Under the pieces are notes generated by a model that had not been told where the DNA came from, did not search any database, and saw nothing but the letters and a program-made list of their open reading frames with translations. Shown one piece after another: positions 46,870 through 56,779 of a stretch of DNA of 64,000 nt. Where the stretch lies: positions 1-64,000 of the forward strand of contig NZ_JAQGNX010000090.1 of the NCBI RefSeq assembly GCF_028293835.1. The letters are read 5' to 3'. How positions within the stretch are numbered: the stretch's first letter is position 1; each line of letters begins with the position of its first letter. The position numbers were made by a program, and so were the translations under genes. The DNA is from Pseudomonas sp. GTDB lineage: Bacteria; Pseudomonadota; Gammaproteobacteria; Pseudomonadales; Pseudomonadaceae.

Positions 46870-47343
46870 ATGTCAGATACGAATTCCTTGAACAATGAAA
46901 TCCGCGACTTGCTGATGGACAGTGGTTTGTTCAACGCCCTGCTGCCGGCCGACTTCACTGCCGTTGCCGGTTATTTCAGCATCACGACGGTGGAACAGGG
47001 CAAAGCGATTTTCCAGGAAGGAGATGCTGGCAGCTTCATGTGCATCATTAACTCGGGCACGGTGTCGGTGCGTAAGCTCAACAGCGACGAGCAACCGGTA
47101 GAGATCGCGACCTTACGCAAGGGTCGGGCGTTTGGTGAAATGGCGGTACTGGATGGCGAACGTCGCTCCGCCAGTTGCATCGCTGCCACCCATTGTCATT
47201 TGCTGAACCTGGGCAAAGACTCGCTGGACAAGATGCTGAATGACGCACCGAAGATCGCGGCGAAAATCATTCGCGCGATTGCCGTCGCGTTATCCCGACG
47301 GCTGCGCATGGTCGATGGGCAATTACTTTCGCAGCAAGTTTAA
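46870..47343 (+). CDS. Cyclic-nucleotide-binding domain protein without effector domain
   Basis: 157 residues. A single CNB fold at about 18-130 with the phosphate-binding cassette GRAFGEMAVLDGERRSASC, which keeps the Glu and Arg needed for cAMP/cGMP. No HTH or kinase domain follows, only a C-terminal helix (KIIRAIAVALSRRLR). Possibly a stand-alone cAMP-responsive adaptor. Confidence 0.87.
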   Translation: MSDTNSLNNEIRDLLMDSGLFNALLPADFTAVAGYFSITTVEQGKAIFQEGDAGSFMCIINSGTVSVRKLNSDEQPVEIATLRKGRAFGEMAVLDGERRSASCIAATHCHLLNLGKDSLDKMLNDAPKIAAKIIRAIAVALSRRLRMVDGQLLSQQV

Positions 47344-47346
47344 TCG

Positions 47347-47622
47347 CTACGGGTTTTTCGGCGGGCTGCCCGGCTGGTCGTTTTGTAGGCCAGGCAGTGG
47401 CTGATCCTTGGGCGGGCCTGGTATGTCTATTTTCGGCAGCAGTGGCGGGTTGCCTTCGTTCCCCCCGGTACGCGGAATGCTTGGCGGTGATACTTGCGGG
47501 TAGGGCGTCGGCGTTGCAGTACCGGGCTCCCCTGTGCTGGGAACAATTTGCAGATTGTCTGCACGAACGGCAGTTACCGAGAGCGTCATCAAGACAATCG
47601 CCGTTAGAATAGAGCGCTTCAT
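47347..47622 (-). CDS. Small secreted Pro-rich protein
   Basis: 91 residues from the ATG at 47622, with GGAGG six bases upstream. Signal peptide (1-22, cut after VRA), then a 70-residue tail with about one Pro in four residues (PTPYPQVSPPSIP, GPPKDQPLPG). No cysteines. Extended periplasmic or surface peptide of unknown role; convergent with the CNB gene only 3 bases away. Confidence 0.68.
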   Translation of the reverse strand: MKRSILTAIVLMTLSVTAVRADNLQIVPSTGEPGTATPTPYPQVSPPSIPRTGGNEGNPPLLPKIDIPGPPKDQPLPGLQNDQPGSPPKNP

Positions 47623-47719
47623 CAATGGCCTCCAATGCCAGGCGAATTTTAGTCCGGCTCAGGCTACTCCTTGCACGACAAAGTTGCCTTCTGAAAAATC
47701 ACCCTTCAATGAGTTTTCC

Positions 47720-48406
47720 ATGAAACGTTTCGTTCTCCTCGACACCACTCCGATTCCCGATAACGGCGGTGCCTTGTGCCTGTTCGAGTACGGCGAAGAT
47801 TTTGTGATCAAAATTCAAGGTGGCGATGGTGGCCAGTTGATGAACACGCGGATGCATGGCTCCGAGGACGCACTGGCCGAGATCCCGTGCAAAAAAGTCA
47901 CGCACCGTGTGCTTCCAAGGGTGTTGATCGGCGGTCTGGGCATGGGCTTCACCCTCGCCTCCGCGCTTAAACATTTGGGCAAGAATGCCGAGGTAGTGGT
48001 CGCCGAATTGGTGCCGGGTGTGGTGGAGTGGAATCGTGGGCCGTTGGGTGAGAAAGCTGGCAATCCCCTGCTCGACCCCCGGGCAAAGATCGTGATTGAA
48101 GACGTTGCGCAGGTACTCAAGAGCGAGCCCCACGGCTTCGACGCGATTATGCTCGACGTTGACAACGGCCCTGAAGGCCTGACGCAAAAGGCTAACAGCT
48201 GGTTGTATTCATCGGGTGGTTTGAACGCGTGTGCACATGCGCTACGCCCTAAAGGTATCCTCGCCGTGTGGTCGGCCAGTGCGGATTCAAAGTTCTCCGA
48301 CAAGCTGCGCAAAGCCGGTTTCAAGGCCGAAGAAGTTCAAGTCTTTGCCCACGGCAACAAAGGCACCCGGCACACCATCTGGATTGCGGAAAAGCTCAAA
48401 GGCTAG
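47720..48406 (+). CDS. Spermidine-synthase-like protein
   Basis: 228 residues from the ATG at 47720; the longer frame upstream overlaps the promoter of the Pro-rich gene. Class I Rossmann fold with RVLIGGLGMGFTLASAL and the acidic AELVPGVVEWNRG, and LDVDNGPEGLT at the active site. It lacks the full N-terminal beta domain of SpeE, so aminopropyl transfer is uncertain; it may be a methyltransferase. Confidence 0.8.
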   Translation: MKRFVLLDTTPIPDNGGALCLFEYGEDFVIKIQGGDGGQLMNTRMHGSEDALAEIPCKKVTHRVLPRVLIGGLGMGFTLASALKHLGKNAEVVVAELVPGVVEWNRGPLGEKAGNPLLDPRAKIVIEDVAQVLKSEPHGFDAIMLDVDNGPEGLTQKANSWLYSSGGLNACAHALRPKGILAVWSASADSKFSDKLRKAGFKAEEVQVFAHGNKGTRHTIWIAEKLKG

Positions 48407-48425
48407 AGCCATGCGTCCTGCTAAA

Positions 48426-49649
48426 TCAATGCCACGCGCCTTCTCTGCTTTTCGCTACATCTTCCGGTTTGACCAGCGGGTCGTTTTGCCCGAAGCGACG
48501 CAGTACAAACGTGCTCACTGCGGCTAACTCGATATCGCTGTAAGCCCGAGCGAAGTCCGGCATGCGTTGGTCAGGCCCTGCTTTGGGAAGGTTGTGCCCG
48601 ATCAGCAGCGTTGCAACCAGATTGGTGCCCGCTGGGTCGTTCACGGCTTTCAGCCCTGCAAGGGTCGCGAGTGGCGTTTGGTTTCCGGTTCCGTCCAACT
48701 GGTGGCAAGCAGAGCACGCGTCACCAAAAACCTTCTGGCCCAACGCATAACTGCTGTCCATGGATGCCGCATTGACGGCAATCGCTGGACGCGACACGCC
48801 CTCGGCTCTGGCGGTGGTGGTTTTCAAGTAGACCGCGATCGCTTTCAAATCTGCCGGATCAAGGAATTGCAAGCTGTGCTGGACCACATCCGCCATGGGT
48901 CCACCCGCACCGCCATAACCAGGCGCGTAGCCTTGCGCCATGTAGCTGATCAACGCCTCGTTTGGCCAGGCACCAATACCGTGTTTCACGTCAGAACTGA
49001 TGTTATAGGCCTGCCAGTTGCCCAGCAGATTGCCCGCCAACGAATGGCTGCTGCTGACCGCCTGGAACAGGTTGCGCGGTGAGTGGCATTCGCCACAATG
49101 CCCCGGTCCCTGGACCAGATAAGCGCCGCGATTCCACTCCGCCGATTGCTTGGGATCTGGCGCAAAACGGTCGTTGGCATTGAACACCAGATTCCAGAAA
49201 AACATTCCCCAGCGCTGGTTGAACGGAAACGACAGGTCGTTTTCCTGGGGCTTTTGCTGAACAGGCGCGAGGCTGAACAAGTAAGCCTTGATTGCCAGAA
49301 TGTCTTCGCGGGGCATCAGCGTGTAAGAGGTGTAAGGGAAAGCCGGGTAGTAGTGCTTGCCGTCTTTGCCGACACCCTTTTGTAAGGCGCTGACAAAATC
49401 GTCGTCGGTCCAATTACCAATCCCGGTTTCTTTGTCAGGGGTGATGTTTGGCGAGTACAGGGTGCCGAATGGCAGCTTGAAGCCCAGCCCGCCCGCAAAG
49501 GGTTTGCCGCCTGGCACGATGTGGCAGGCCACGCAATCGGCCGCGCGGGTCAGGTATTCACCTTTGCTGACTAACTCAGAGTCGGCAGCATTGGCCGACA
49601 ATGCCAGCCCCGTCGCAATAAAGCCGAGGGCGTATTTAAATAGGTTCAT
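48426..49649 (-). CDS. Three-haem c-type cytochrome subunit
   Basis: 407 residues. Signal peptide cut after ANA, then three haem-binding motifs: CVACH (39-43), CGECH (about 186) and CSACH (about 318). This is the membrane-linked electron acceptor that usually accompanies alcohol or aldehyde dehydrogenases. It lies 10 bases downstream of the molybdenum subunit gene, which makes it the electron acceptor of that complex. Confidence 0.92.
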   Translation of the reverse strand: MNLFKYALGFIATGLALSANAADSELVSKGEYLTRAADCVACHIVPGGKPFAGGLGFKLPFGTLYSPNITPDKETGIGNWTDDDFVSALQKGVGKDGKHYYPAFPYTSYTLMPREDILAIKAYLFSLAPVQQKPQENDLSFPFNQRWGMFFWNLVFNANDRFAPDPKQSAEWNRGAYLVQGPGHCGECHSPRNLFQAVSSSHSLAGNLLGNWQAYNISSDVKHGIGAWPNEALISYMAQGYAPGYGGAGGPMADVVQHSLQFLDPADLKAIAVYLKTTTARAEGVSRPAIAVNAASMDSSYALGQKVFGDACSACHQLDGTGNQTPLATLAGLKAVNDPAGTNLVATLLIGHNLPKAGPDQRMPDFARAYSDIELAAVSTFVLRRFGQNDPLVKPEDVAKSREGAWH

Positions 49650-49658
49650 GACAGCTCC

Positions 49659-51851
49659 TCAGACGGTGAAATAGCCGGCGCGGCTCAACGGCACGCGTCG
49701 AACACGTACCTGCGACGCGGCGTGCAATGCGTTCATCAACGCCGGTGCAGCCGGCACGACACCGGTTTCACCCACACCGCCCGGGCTTTCAAGACTGTGC
49801 ATCAAATGCACCTGCACCGGCGGTGCGTCACTCATGCGAATCTGCCGATATTGGTTAAAATTGCTCTGCAGCACCTGCCCCTTGTCGATGAGGATTTCGT
49901 TGAACAAGGCTGCCGACAGACCAAACAACGTGCCGCCTTCCACTTGCGCCGAGACCGAAGTGGGATTGGTGATAAGGCCGCAATCAATCACCGACGTCAG
50001 GCGCTTGATACGAACCCCCTTTTCGCCGTGCATTTCCAGCTCCACGACAGTGGCAATGAAACTGCCAAACACCGCACTGACCGCCACTCCACGTCCCTGC
50101 CCGGCTGGCAGCGGCGTCTTCCAATCGGAGAGCTCAGCCACACGCTTGAGCACCGCCTGTGCACGCGGCTGTCCTTGCATTAACGCCATACGGTAATCGA
50201 CTGGATCGGCCTTGGCGTTGTGCGCCAGTTCGTCGATAAAGCATTCCACGGCGTAGGTGCTTCGCAGGGGGCCGACACCCCGCCACCAGGAAACCGGAAT
50301 GGTTTTCGGGTCTTCGCGGATGTAGCGCACTTGCAAGTGAGGCAGTTCGTACACCGGATCGATGGCGACTTCCACCGCGTCGCCGTCGACGCCACTGGCG
50401 GGCAGTTGCCCTATATAGGCGGCAACCACTGAGGCCCCGGCAATCCGGTGTTCCCAGCCAATCGGTCGTAAATTGGCGTCCAGCGCGGCGTTGAGCCGGT
50501 CGACGTAGTGCGGACGGTAACGGTCATGGGTCATGTCCTCTTCGCGGCTCCAGATCAATTTGATCGGGTAGCTCACTTGGCGAGCGATATCCACCGCCTG
50601 AAAGATGAAGTCCGACTCCAGTCGACGGCCAAACGCACCGCCGATCAACTGGTTGTGGATAACTATTTTTTCCAGCGGCATGCCACACACTTTCGCAGCA
50701 CCAGCCTGGGCAAAACCCGGCGCCTGGCAACCGACCCACAGCTCACAGGCGTCGGCTCGCACATGGGCGACACAGGTCATGGGTTCCAACGGCGAATGGG
50801 ATAGAAACGGTTGTTCGTAAACCGCTTCGAACTGATGCGCTGCAGTCTTGAACGTGGCTTCAATATCACCGGTGCGCTTGGCAACGGCGCCATCCCTGGA
50901 ACTGGCATCAAGCAACAGTTTGTCCAACTGGGCCGAATCGAGCTTGGCGTTTTCGCCCATGTCCCATTCGATCACCAGCGCCTTAAGGCCCTGCTGACAA
51001 GCCCAGAAATTGCTGGCAATCACTGCAACCGCGTTGCTCAGGCGGATCACGTCTCGAACGCCCGATACTTTTCGCGCAGCGCTGTCGTCGACGCTGCGCA
51101 GGGTGCCGCCGAATACCGGACAGGTCAGGGTTGAAGCGATGGACATGTCCGGAATTTGCAGGTCAATGGTGAACAGCGCCTTGCCGTTGACCTTGTCGGG
51201 GGTGTCGATGCGTTGCGTAGCAGTGCCCAATAACTTGAAGTCGGCAACCGCCTTGAGCGGCACGTTCTGCGGCAACGGCAGCTCCGACGCAGCGTCGACC
51301 AAGTCGCCATACTCTGCGGTCTGGCCGTTCGGGCCGATAACCCGACCGTTCTCGGCGTGGCACAGGCTTGGCGCTACGTTCCAGCGAATGGCAGCAGCCT
51401 GCACCAGCAAAATACGCGCGCTGGCTCCGGCTCGGCGCAACGGATCCCACGTGTAGCGCGTGGACGACGAACCACCCGTGGCCTGAAACTGCAAAATCGT
51501 GTCGGTGTACAACGCAGCGTCGGGCGGCGCTTCCTTCAGGTCAATTTTGTCCAGACCGACCTCAAGCTCTTCCGCCACCATCATCGAGATGCCGGTATGA
51601 ATGCCTTGACCCATTTCGATTTTTGGCGAAATAACCGTCACCCGGCCGTCGTGCCCCACACGTACGAAAGCGCCGTAGCCTTTGCCGGCATTGTCGCCCA
51701 AACGTGCAGCATCAGTGGCTTGACCGGCGGCACTGCGCGCCATTAATGGTGGCAACCAAGTACTGATAACAAGGCCGCCCAGGGATAACGCGCCACCTTT
51801 GAGCAAACCACGACGCGACACTGTCGATACAGGTCGATTTACATTAGACAT
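49659..51851 (-). CDS. Molybdopterin-binding subunit of xanthine-oxidase-family enzyme (IorB type)
   Basis: 730 residues from the ATG at 51851 (AGGGA six bases upstream). The N-terminus has the twin-arginine signal SRRGLLKGG, so the folded, cofactor-loaded protein is exported by Tat. Similar to isoquinoline 1-oxidoreductase beta and periplasmic aldehyde dehydrogenases, with the Mo-active region GQGIHTGISMMVAEELEVG and the C-terminal GGVGETGVVPAAPALMNAL containing the catalytic Glu. Substrate unknown; likely an aldehyde or N-heterocycle. Confidence 0.9.
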   Translation of the reverse strand: MSNVNRPVSTVSRRGLLKGGALSLGGLVISTWLPPLMARSAAGQATDAARLGDNAGKGYGAFVRVGHDGRVTVISPKIEMGQGIHTGISMMVAEELEVGLDKIDLKEAPPDAALYTDTILQFQATGGSSSTRYTWDPLRRAGASARILLVQAAAIRWNVAPSLCHAENGRVIGPNGQTAEYGDLVDAASELPLPQNVPLKAVADFKLLGTATQRIDTPDKVNGKALFTIDLQIPDMSIASTLTCPVFGGTLRSVDDSAARKVSGVRDVIRLSNAVAVIASNFWACQQGLKALVIEWDMGENAKLDSAQLDKLLLDASSRDGAVAKRTGDIEATFKTAAHQFEAVYEQPFLSHSPLEPMTCVAHVRADACELWVGCQAPGFAQAGAAKVCGMPLEKIVIHNQLIGGAFGRRLESDFIFQAVDIARQVSYPIKLIWSREEDMTHDRYRPHYVDRLNAALDANLRPIGWEHRIAGASVVAAYIGQLPASGVDGDAVEVAIDPVYELPHLQVRYIREDPKTIPVSWWRGVGPLRSTYAVECFIDELAHNAKADPVDYRMALMQGQPRAQAVLKRVAELSDWKTPLPAGQGRGVAVSAVFGSFIATVVELEMHGEKGVRIKRLTSVIDCGLITNPTSVSAQVEGGTLFGLSAALFNEILIDKGQVLQSNFNQYRQIRMSDAPPVQVHLMHSLESPGGVGETGVVPAAPALMNALHAASQVRVRRVPLSRAGYFTV

Positions 51852-51861
51852 GATCGATCCC

Positions 51862-52314
51862 TCAGGCTTGGCTGACGCTTTTGACGGCGGCGAGAATTCG
51901 CGTATAGGTGGCGCAACGGCAAAGATTGCCCGCCATGGCGGTAACAATCTGTTCGTCATTGGCGTGGGGATTGGTTTGCAACAAGGCCACTGCCGACATG
52001 ATCTGCCCGGACTGACAATAACCGCACTGCACCACTTCGTGTTCCAGCCAGGCTTTCTGTACTTCCTGGCCGACGGGTATCAGCTCAACGCCCTCGATGG
52101 TGGTGACCGCGTGGCCGACGGCGGCGCTCACCGGCAACACACAGGAACGCACCGCCCGACCATCAAGGTGCACCGTGCAAACGCCACATTGGGCGATCCC
52201 GCAACCGTATTTGGTGCCGGTCATCCCCAGCACATCACGTAAAACCCACAGCAACGGCATTTGCTCGGGCACGTCCACTTCATGGGACTGCCCGTTGATC
52301 ATAAGCGTTTGCAT
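51862..52314 (-). CDS. [2Fe-2S] subunit (IorA type)
   Basis: 150 residues with two iron-sulfur clusters: Cys38, Cys43, Cys46 and Cys58 (plant-type) and Cys97, Cys100, Cys132 and Cys134. It passes electrons from the molybdenum centre to the cytochrome. Lacks its own signal and is presumably carried out with the Tat-exported partner. First gene of the operon iorA-iorB-cytochrome. Confidence 0.92.
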   Translation of the reverse strand: MQTLMINGQSHEVDVPEQMPLLWVLRDVLGMTGTKYGCGIAQCGVCTVHLDGRAVRSCVLPVSAAVGHAVTTIEGVELIPVGQEVQKAWLEHEVVQCGYCQSGQIMSAVALLQTNPHANDEQIVTAMAGNLCRCATYTRILAAVKSVSQA

Positions 52315-52602
52315 GGCGACCTCTACCGACTGCGTGAGCCAAGCCGACTCAATGCTCTAGATTGCCACAATCCCACGGACATATAAGATCAAAAATCCCT
52401 CCTTATGAGCCCGAACGAGCATTTGTTCACCCCCAGACGGCCTGATTACGAGAAAGAATATTTCTCATTCGCAGTGGCGATACTTTTGCCAGGCCCTGCG
52501 CACGGCCTATTACAAATCTGAAAGGCCGATCACGCCGCAAAGCGCTAGACTTGTTCCCATTACTGAACATGCACGCATGTGCACACTTGAACAGGTGACA
52601 CC

Positions 52603-52977
52603 ATGAGCACGGCAAACCCACCCTCCCACACCGCCAAACTGGACCGCATTCTGGCCGACAACCAGCGTGACCGTGAGATGGGTTACCGCGACAAGGCGCT
52701 GAAGATGTACCCCCACATCTGCGGCCGTTGTACCCGGGAATTCGCTGGCAAACGCTTGAGCGAATTGACCGTGCATCACCGCGATCACAACCACGACAAC
52801 AACCCGCAGGATGGCTCTAACTGGGAGCTGTTGTGCCTGTTCTGCCATGACAACGAGCACTCCCGCTACACCGATCAGCAGTATTTTGCCGAAGGCTCGA
52901 CCAGCAGTCCGAAAATAGCCAAGGCCACCCATAACCCGTTTGCGGCGTTGGCGGGCTTGATGAAAAAAGATGAGTAG
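52603..52977 (+). CDS. yajD: YajD-family HNH nuclease
   Basis: 124 residues. Zinc-binding CGRC (about 40-43) and CLFC (about 77-80) pairs flank the HNH motif LTVHHRDHNHDNNP. AACAGGTG precedes the ATG. A short stand-alone nuclease of unknown biological target. Confidence 0.9.
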   Translation: MSTANPPSHTAKLDRILADNQRDREMGYRDKALKMYPHICGRCTREFAGKRLSELTVHHRDHNHDNNPQDGSNWELLCLFCHDNEHSRYTDQQYFAEGSTSSPKIAKATHNPFAALAGLMKKDE

Positions 52978-53045
52978 ATAGCGGTACGCTGCTCCCTCCC
53001 CGATCTGCCGTATAATCGCCGGCTTTCCTTCAAGAGCACCGGCAC

Positions 53046-53549
53046 GTGGCAAATCAACGGTACAGCTGCATTGGTTTATACAACCCCAAGTCACCGGAGA
53101 ACGTAGGCTCGGTGATGCGTGCAGCTGGCTGCTATGGCGTGGCGTCGGTGTTTTACACCGGGACCCGCTACGAGCGCGCCCGCGACTTCATCACCGACAC
53201 CAAGAAGGTCCACCAGGACATTCCGCTGATCGGCATTGATGACCTGAAAAAAATCCTTCCTCTGGGCTGCGTTCCCGTGGCTGTGGAGTTGGTAGAAGGC
53301 GCGCGTTCGCTGCCTGAATACACCCACCCTGACCGCGCGATGTATATCTTCGGCCCGGAAGACGGCTCGCTGGATAAAAGCATCCGCGACTGGTGCGAGG
53401 ACGTGGTCTACATTCCCACTAACGGCTGCATGAACCTGGCTGCGACGGTCGCCGTGGTGTTGTACGACCGCCTGGCAAAGGGCAACAACACTCGCTCAGG
53501 ACCAAAATTCGGAACCCGACTAGCGACCAGTGACGGTATTTCCGATTGA
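53046..53549 (+). CDS. SpoU/TrmH-family RNA methyltransferase
   Basis: 167 residues starting at a GTG (53046). Trefoil-knot methyltransferase with the three motifs NPKSPENVGSVMRAAG (1), FGPEDGSL (2) and NGCMNLAATVAVVLYD (3). The family 2'-O-methylates ribose in tRNA or rRNA. It lacks the extra RNA-binding domain of RlmB and is close in size to TrmL, but its sequence differs; exact target unclear. Confidence 0.86.
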   Translation: MANQRYSCIGLYNPKSPENVGSVMRAAGCYGVASVFYTGTRYERARDFITDTKKVHQDIPLIGIDDLKKILPLGCVPVAVELVEGARSLPEYTHPDRAMYIFGPEDGSLDKSIRDWCEDVVYIPTNGCMNLAATVAVVLYDRLAKGNNTRSGPKFGTRLATSDGISD

Positions 53550-53611
53550 ACAGTTTTGTACTCGGGCAGTCAGCTTAAGTGAACTTATTCATCTGATCAT
53601 GGAGAACGAAC

Positions 53612-53989
53612 ATGAGCGATATCCCAGTCGTTGAACGCATTGACACCACCCCTTTTCAGAGCCACCCGAAACAGAACGTCCATGGCATGGAGCGTGCCGG
53701 CTCCCTGGCGGGCGGCATTCTGATGGTGGGTAAAGGCCTGCGCCGTGGTGGCTTTTTCGGTTTGATTGAGCTGGCGATTGGCGGCGCAGTGTTGGCGCGG
53801 GGGATCACCGGGTACTGCGGTGCGAAAAACCTGATCGAGAAAAGCCGCGACCAAATGACCCAGGCACGTTCACGCATCGAACGCGCGGGCGCGGAGTTGG
53901 GTCAGCTGAAAACCAAAGCCGAAGCCGCCACCGAAACCGCGACGGTCACGGGTAATGACTCGGTGAAAAGCCCGGTTTCAGATATCTAG
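53612..53989 (+). CDS. DUF2892 inner-membrane protein
   Basis: 125 residues. Residues 25-70 hold the YgaP-like membrane hairpin (ERAGSLAGGILMVGKGL and FFGLIELAIGGAVLARGITGYC, each separate segments), then an amphipathic helix and Ala/Thr-rich tail. GGAG precedes the ATG. Function unknown. Confidence 0.8.
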   Translation: MSDIPVVERIDTTPFQSHPKQNVHGMERAGSLAGGILMVGKGLRRGGFFGLIELAIGGAVLARGITGYCGAKNLIEKSRDQMTQARSRIERAGAELGQLKTKAEAATETATVTGNDSVKSPVSDI

Positions 53990-54000
53990 ATTCGATCCTC

Positions 54001-54078
54001 TGTAGGAGCCAACTTGTTGGCGAGGGCGGCACTGCGGTATTCCAGATAGACCGCGCTCCCAACTGCATCGCCAACAAG
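54001..54078. repeat. Paired interspersed palindrome (REP/BIME-like)
   Basis: TGTAGGAGCCAACTTGTTGG at 54001, and the facing CATCGCCAACAAG ending near 54078. Sits between convergent genes. Confidence 0.7.
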
Positions 54079-54107
54079 ACTGCGCACCGCAAAACCGTGG
54101 GCAAGGG

Positions 54108-54557
54108 TCAGCCAGCACGAAAGATCAGGTGCTCTTCCCAATCATCTTCCGACACGCTGTCTTCGCTGAGCATGCGCCCGGACTGAGAAATGCGAGCCTG
54201 ATGGACCGCATCGCGATCGCCGCACACCAAATGGTGCCAAAGCGGCAGGTCTTTGCCTTCACTGACCAGGCGGTAACCGCAGGTCGGTGGCAGCCATTTG
54301 AACTGATCAGCCTGGCCAGGGGTTAGCTGAATACAATCGGGGACAGTGGCTCGGCGGTTGCTGTAATCGGTGCACTGGCAGGTTTTCAGGTCCAGCAACT
54401 TACAGGCGATGCGCGTGTAATAGACGCTGTTATCGTCTTCATCCTCAAGCTTTTGCAGGCAACACAGGCCACAGCCATCGCACAGCGACTCCCACTCGTC
54501 CTGATCGAGCTGTTCGAGGGTTTTGCGTTTCCAGAAGGGTTCGACTTTAGCGGCCAT
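54108..54557 (-). CDS. YcgN-family cysteine-cluster protein
   Basis: 149 residues from the ATG at 54557. Conserved Cys clusters CDGCGLCC (about 26-33), [17 protein letters not shown] (about 48-64), CIQLT, CGYR and CGDRD. This looks like a metal or Fe-S site of the UPF0260/YkgJ type; biochemical role unknown. Confidence 0.9.
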   Translation of the reverse strand: MAAKVEPFWKRKTLEQLDQDEWESLCDGCGLCCLQKLEDEDDNSVYYTRIACKLLDLKTCQCTDYSNRRATVPDCIQLTPGQADQFKWLPPTCGYRLVSEGKDLPLWHHLVCGDRDAVHQARISQSGRMLSEDSVSEDDWEEHLIFRAG

Positions 54558-54793
54558 GGATTTGGGCAATCAGCGTTAGAGAGTGAAAAGGCCGCCAGTC
54601 TAGTGGCACTTGGGGTTTGGGCCAAGCGGTTGCGACTGTCGGTAATACGGTACTTGTTATATGAGCGGCGGCAACGTAACTTTGTGGGTCCATTTCGACG
54701 ATGCCTGCCGGCCACGGCCCATCTCGTAGGCGCCAGCAGGGCCGGTTCCAGACTGCTGGATATTCCTTCGACCACTAGCCTGTCAGGATGTAT

Positions 54794-55387
54794 ATGAGCG
54801 TTAATTCCCGCGTCGCCGACTACCCGATTGACCCACAATTTACCGAGCGTTGGTCGCCCCGCGCGTTCACCGGCGAAGCCATCAGCCAAGAAACCCTGCT
54901 GAGCTTTTTTGAAGCCGCGCGCTGGGCACCTTCTGCTTACAACTCGCAACCGTGGCGCTTTCTGTATGCCCGCCGCGACACCCCGAACTGGGAACGTTTC
55001 CTTGGCCTGCTGAACGAATTCAACCGTGGCTGGGCACAGCACGCATCAGCGCTGGTGATCGTCATGTCAAAAACTACCTTTACCCCGCCAGGCGCTACGG
55101 AAGAAGGTCCGGCCTTATGGCATACCTTCGACACCGGTTCGGCATGGGGCCACCTGGCCCTGCAAGCCAGCCTGAGCGGATGGCACACACACGGCATGGC
55201 CGGATTCGACCAAGAGCTGACCCGCAAGGAGTTAAAGATTCCCGAAGGCTATGCGCTGCATGCAGCGGTAGCGATTGGCAAACTCGGCGACAAAACCACC
55301 CTCGCCGACTACCTGCAAGCCCGGGAAACTCCGAGCCCACGTCGCCCACTGTCCGAGCTGGCGGCCGAAGGCGATTTCAGCCTGTAA
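54794..55387 (+). CDS. Nitroreductase-family protein
   Basis: 197 residues from the ATG at 54794, which has AGGA five bases upstream. FMN-binding features RWSPRAFTGEAIS and ARWAPSAYNSQPWRFLYA near the start, and GSAWGHLALQASLSGWHTHG in the middle. An NAD(P)H-dependent flavin reductase acting on nitro- or quinone-like compounds; physiological substrate not evident. Confidence 0.9.
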   Translation: MSVNSRVADYPIDPQFTERWSPRAFTGEAISQETLLSFFEAARWAPSAYNSQPWRFLYARRDTPNWERFLGLLNEFNRGWAQHASALVIVMSKTTFTPPGATEEGPALWHTFDTGSAWGHLALQASLSGWHTHGMAGFDQELTRKELKIPEGYALHAAVAIGKLGDKTTLADYLQARETPSPRRPLSELAAEGDFSL

Positions 55388-55435
55388 TCAACGCGGGATC
55401 TGCTCCGCTTCAGAGCAGATCCCCCTGGCAAATGC

Positions 55436-56368
55436 TCAGTAACCGCGAGTGAAATCCACTTCGCCGCGTAGTGCCTCGCCCGCTTCGAACGCTTGCACGT
55501 TTTCGATAAACAACCGCACCATCGCCTCGGGCGAGGTCGGTGCCGAGCTGTGTCCGGTCAATAGCAAGCCCCACGCGGTCCAGAAGGGGTGGCGCTGGGG
55601 CAACGGTTCCTGACGGCAAACGTCGATGACCGCACCCGCCAAATGACCGTCCTTGAGCGCTTCTACCAGATCCGCATCCACCACTGCCACGCCACGTCCG
55701 ACGTTGATGAACAGTGCACTCGACCTGAATTTGGCGAACAGTTTCGCGTCGTACACATCATGGGTTTCGGGGGTGTTAGGCAGCAGGTTAATCACGTAAT
55801 CCACTTCGCCCACCAGACGCTCCAGATCAGCCAGACCGCCCACTTCAATGAAGGGCGCCTGAACACGCGGTGTGGAAGCGATGCCGTACACCTCGACGCC
55901 GAATGGCAGCAGAAACTGCGCCACGCTCAGGCCGATATCACCCGCGCCGACGATCAATGCCTTGCGCCCTGCCAGGCTGTGACTCAAGCGGCTGTCCCAC
56001 TTACGTTCCACCTGGCTAACCAAGCGCGCCAGCACTTCGCGCTCATGACCGAGCATGTAGGTCAGCACGAATTCAGCCATCACTTGGCCGAAAATGCCGA
56101 CAGCCCGAGTCAGCCGGTATTCCCTGGGAAGACCTTCAGCCAGTAAAGGCGTGATACCGGCCCAGGTCGATTGCAGCCATTGTGGCGTGTGGCCCTGGCG
56201 CAGCAAGGTCGCCAGCAGGTCTGGCGCACCCAGCCAGACTGGGCACTCGGCCGCCAGCCGAGACAATTCGGCGCCATCGCCGGTGCTCATCACTTCAATA
56301 TCGGGTGCCCACTGGCCAAGCAATTGGGTGTAAAGCGGGTAATCGTGTTCAGCAATCAGAACGCGCAT
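55436..56368 (-). CDS. D-2-hydroxyacid dehydrogenase (glyoxylate/hydroxypyruvate reductase type)
   Basis: 310 residues. Rossmann motif VGAGDIGLSVAQFL (about 137-150), substrate Arg in INVGRGVAVVDADLV and the catalytic His in GHSSAPTSPEAM. Shorter than GhrB and similar to GhrA-type enzymes. Reduces glyoxylate or related 2-oxoacids with NADPH. Confidence 0.9.
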   Translation of the reverse strand: MRVLIAEHDYPLYTQLLGQWAPDIEVMSTGDGAELSRLAAECPVWLGAPDLLATLLRQGHTPQWLQSTWAGITPLLAEGLPREYRLTRAVGIFGQVMAEFVLTYMLGHEREVLARLVSQVERKWDSRLSHSLAGRKALIVGAGDIGLSVAQFLLPFGVEVYGIASTPRVQAPFIEVGGLADLERLVGEVDYVINLLPNTPETHDVYDAKLFAKFRSSALFINVGRGVAVVDADLVEALKDGHLAGAVIDVCRQEPLPQRHPFWTAWGLLLTGHSSAPTSPEAMVRLFIENVQAFEAGEALRGEVDFTRGY

Positions 56369-56485
56369 GGTTCAAAACCTTTAAAAACAAAACATGCACC
56401 CGTCGACAAGGGTTTGCCCCGTCGCTATGCGCACTCAATAAACGTCAGATGCGCGCGGTGGTCCGGCGCCCTGGTCCAGCGCCAT

Positions 56486-56779
56486 CTACAGTGGGTCGTT
56501 GCGGCGCAGCAACTCTTCCGGCAAGTGCTCGATGTATTCGTCTTCTGCCGGGGGCATTTGCAGGTGATAACCCTGCTTGTCGAGGTTGGCGAGCACTTGA
56601 TCGATGTCCTCGCGGGACAGCTTGCGCTCGGGGCTGAGCACCAGGTCGAAGGTGTGCATCGGCGGCCCGAAAGCCATCAGCAAATCTGCTGGCACTTTTT
56701 TCAGCGCATCGCTTTTGAGCACATACAGGTACATCTCGTTTTTACGCGGGCTTTTATAAATTGAGCAAATACGTTTCAA
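56486..56779 (-). CDS. ycgL: YcgL-domain protein
   Basis: 97 residues. The whole sequence matches the conserved family ([37 protein letters not shown]). It overlaps the rnd stop by 4 bases, a pairing conserved in gammaproteobacteria. Function unknown, perhaps linked to RNA processing. Confidence 0.93.
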   Translation of the reverse strand: MKRICSIYKSPRKNEMYLYVLKSDALKKVPADLLMAFGPPMHTFDLVLSPERKLSREDIDQVLANLDKQGYHLQMPPAEDEYIEHLPEELLRRNDPL

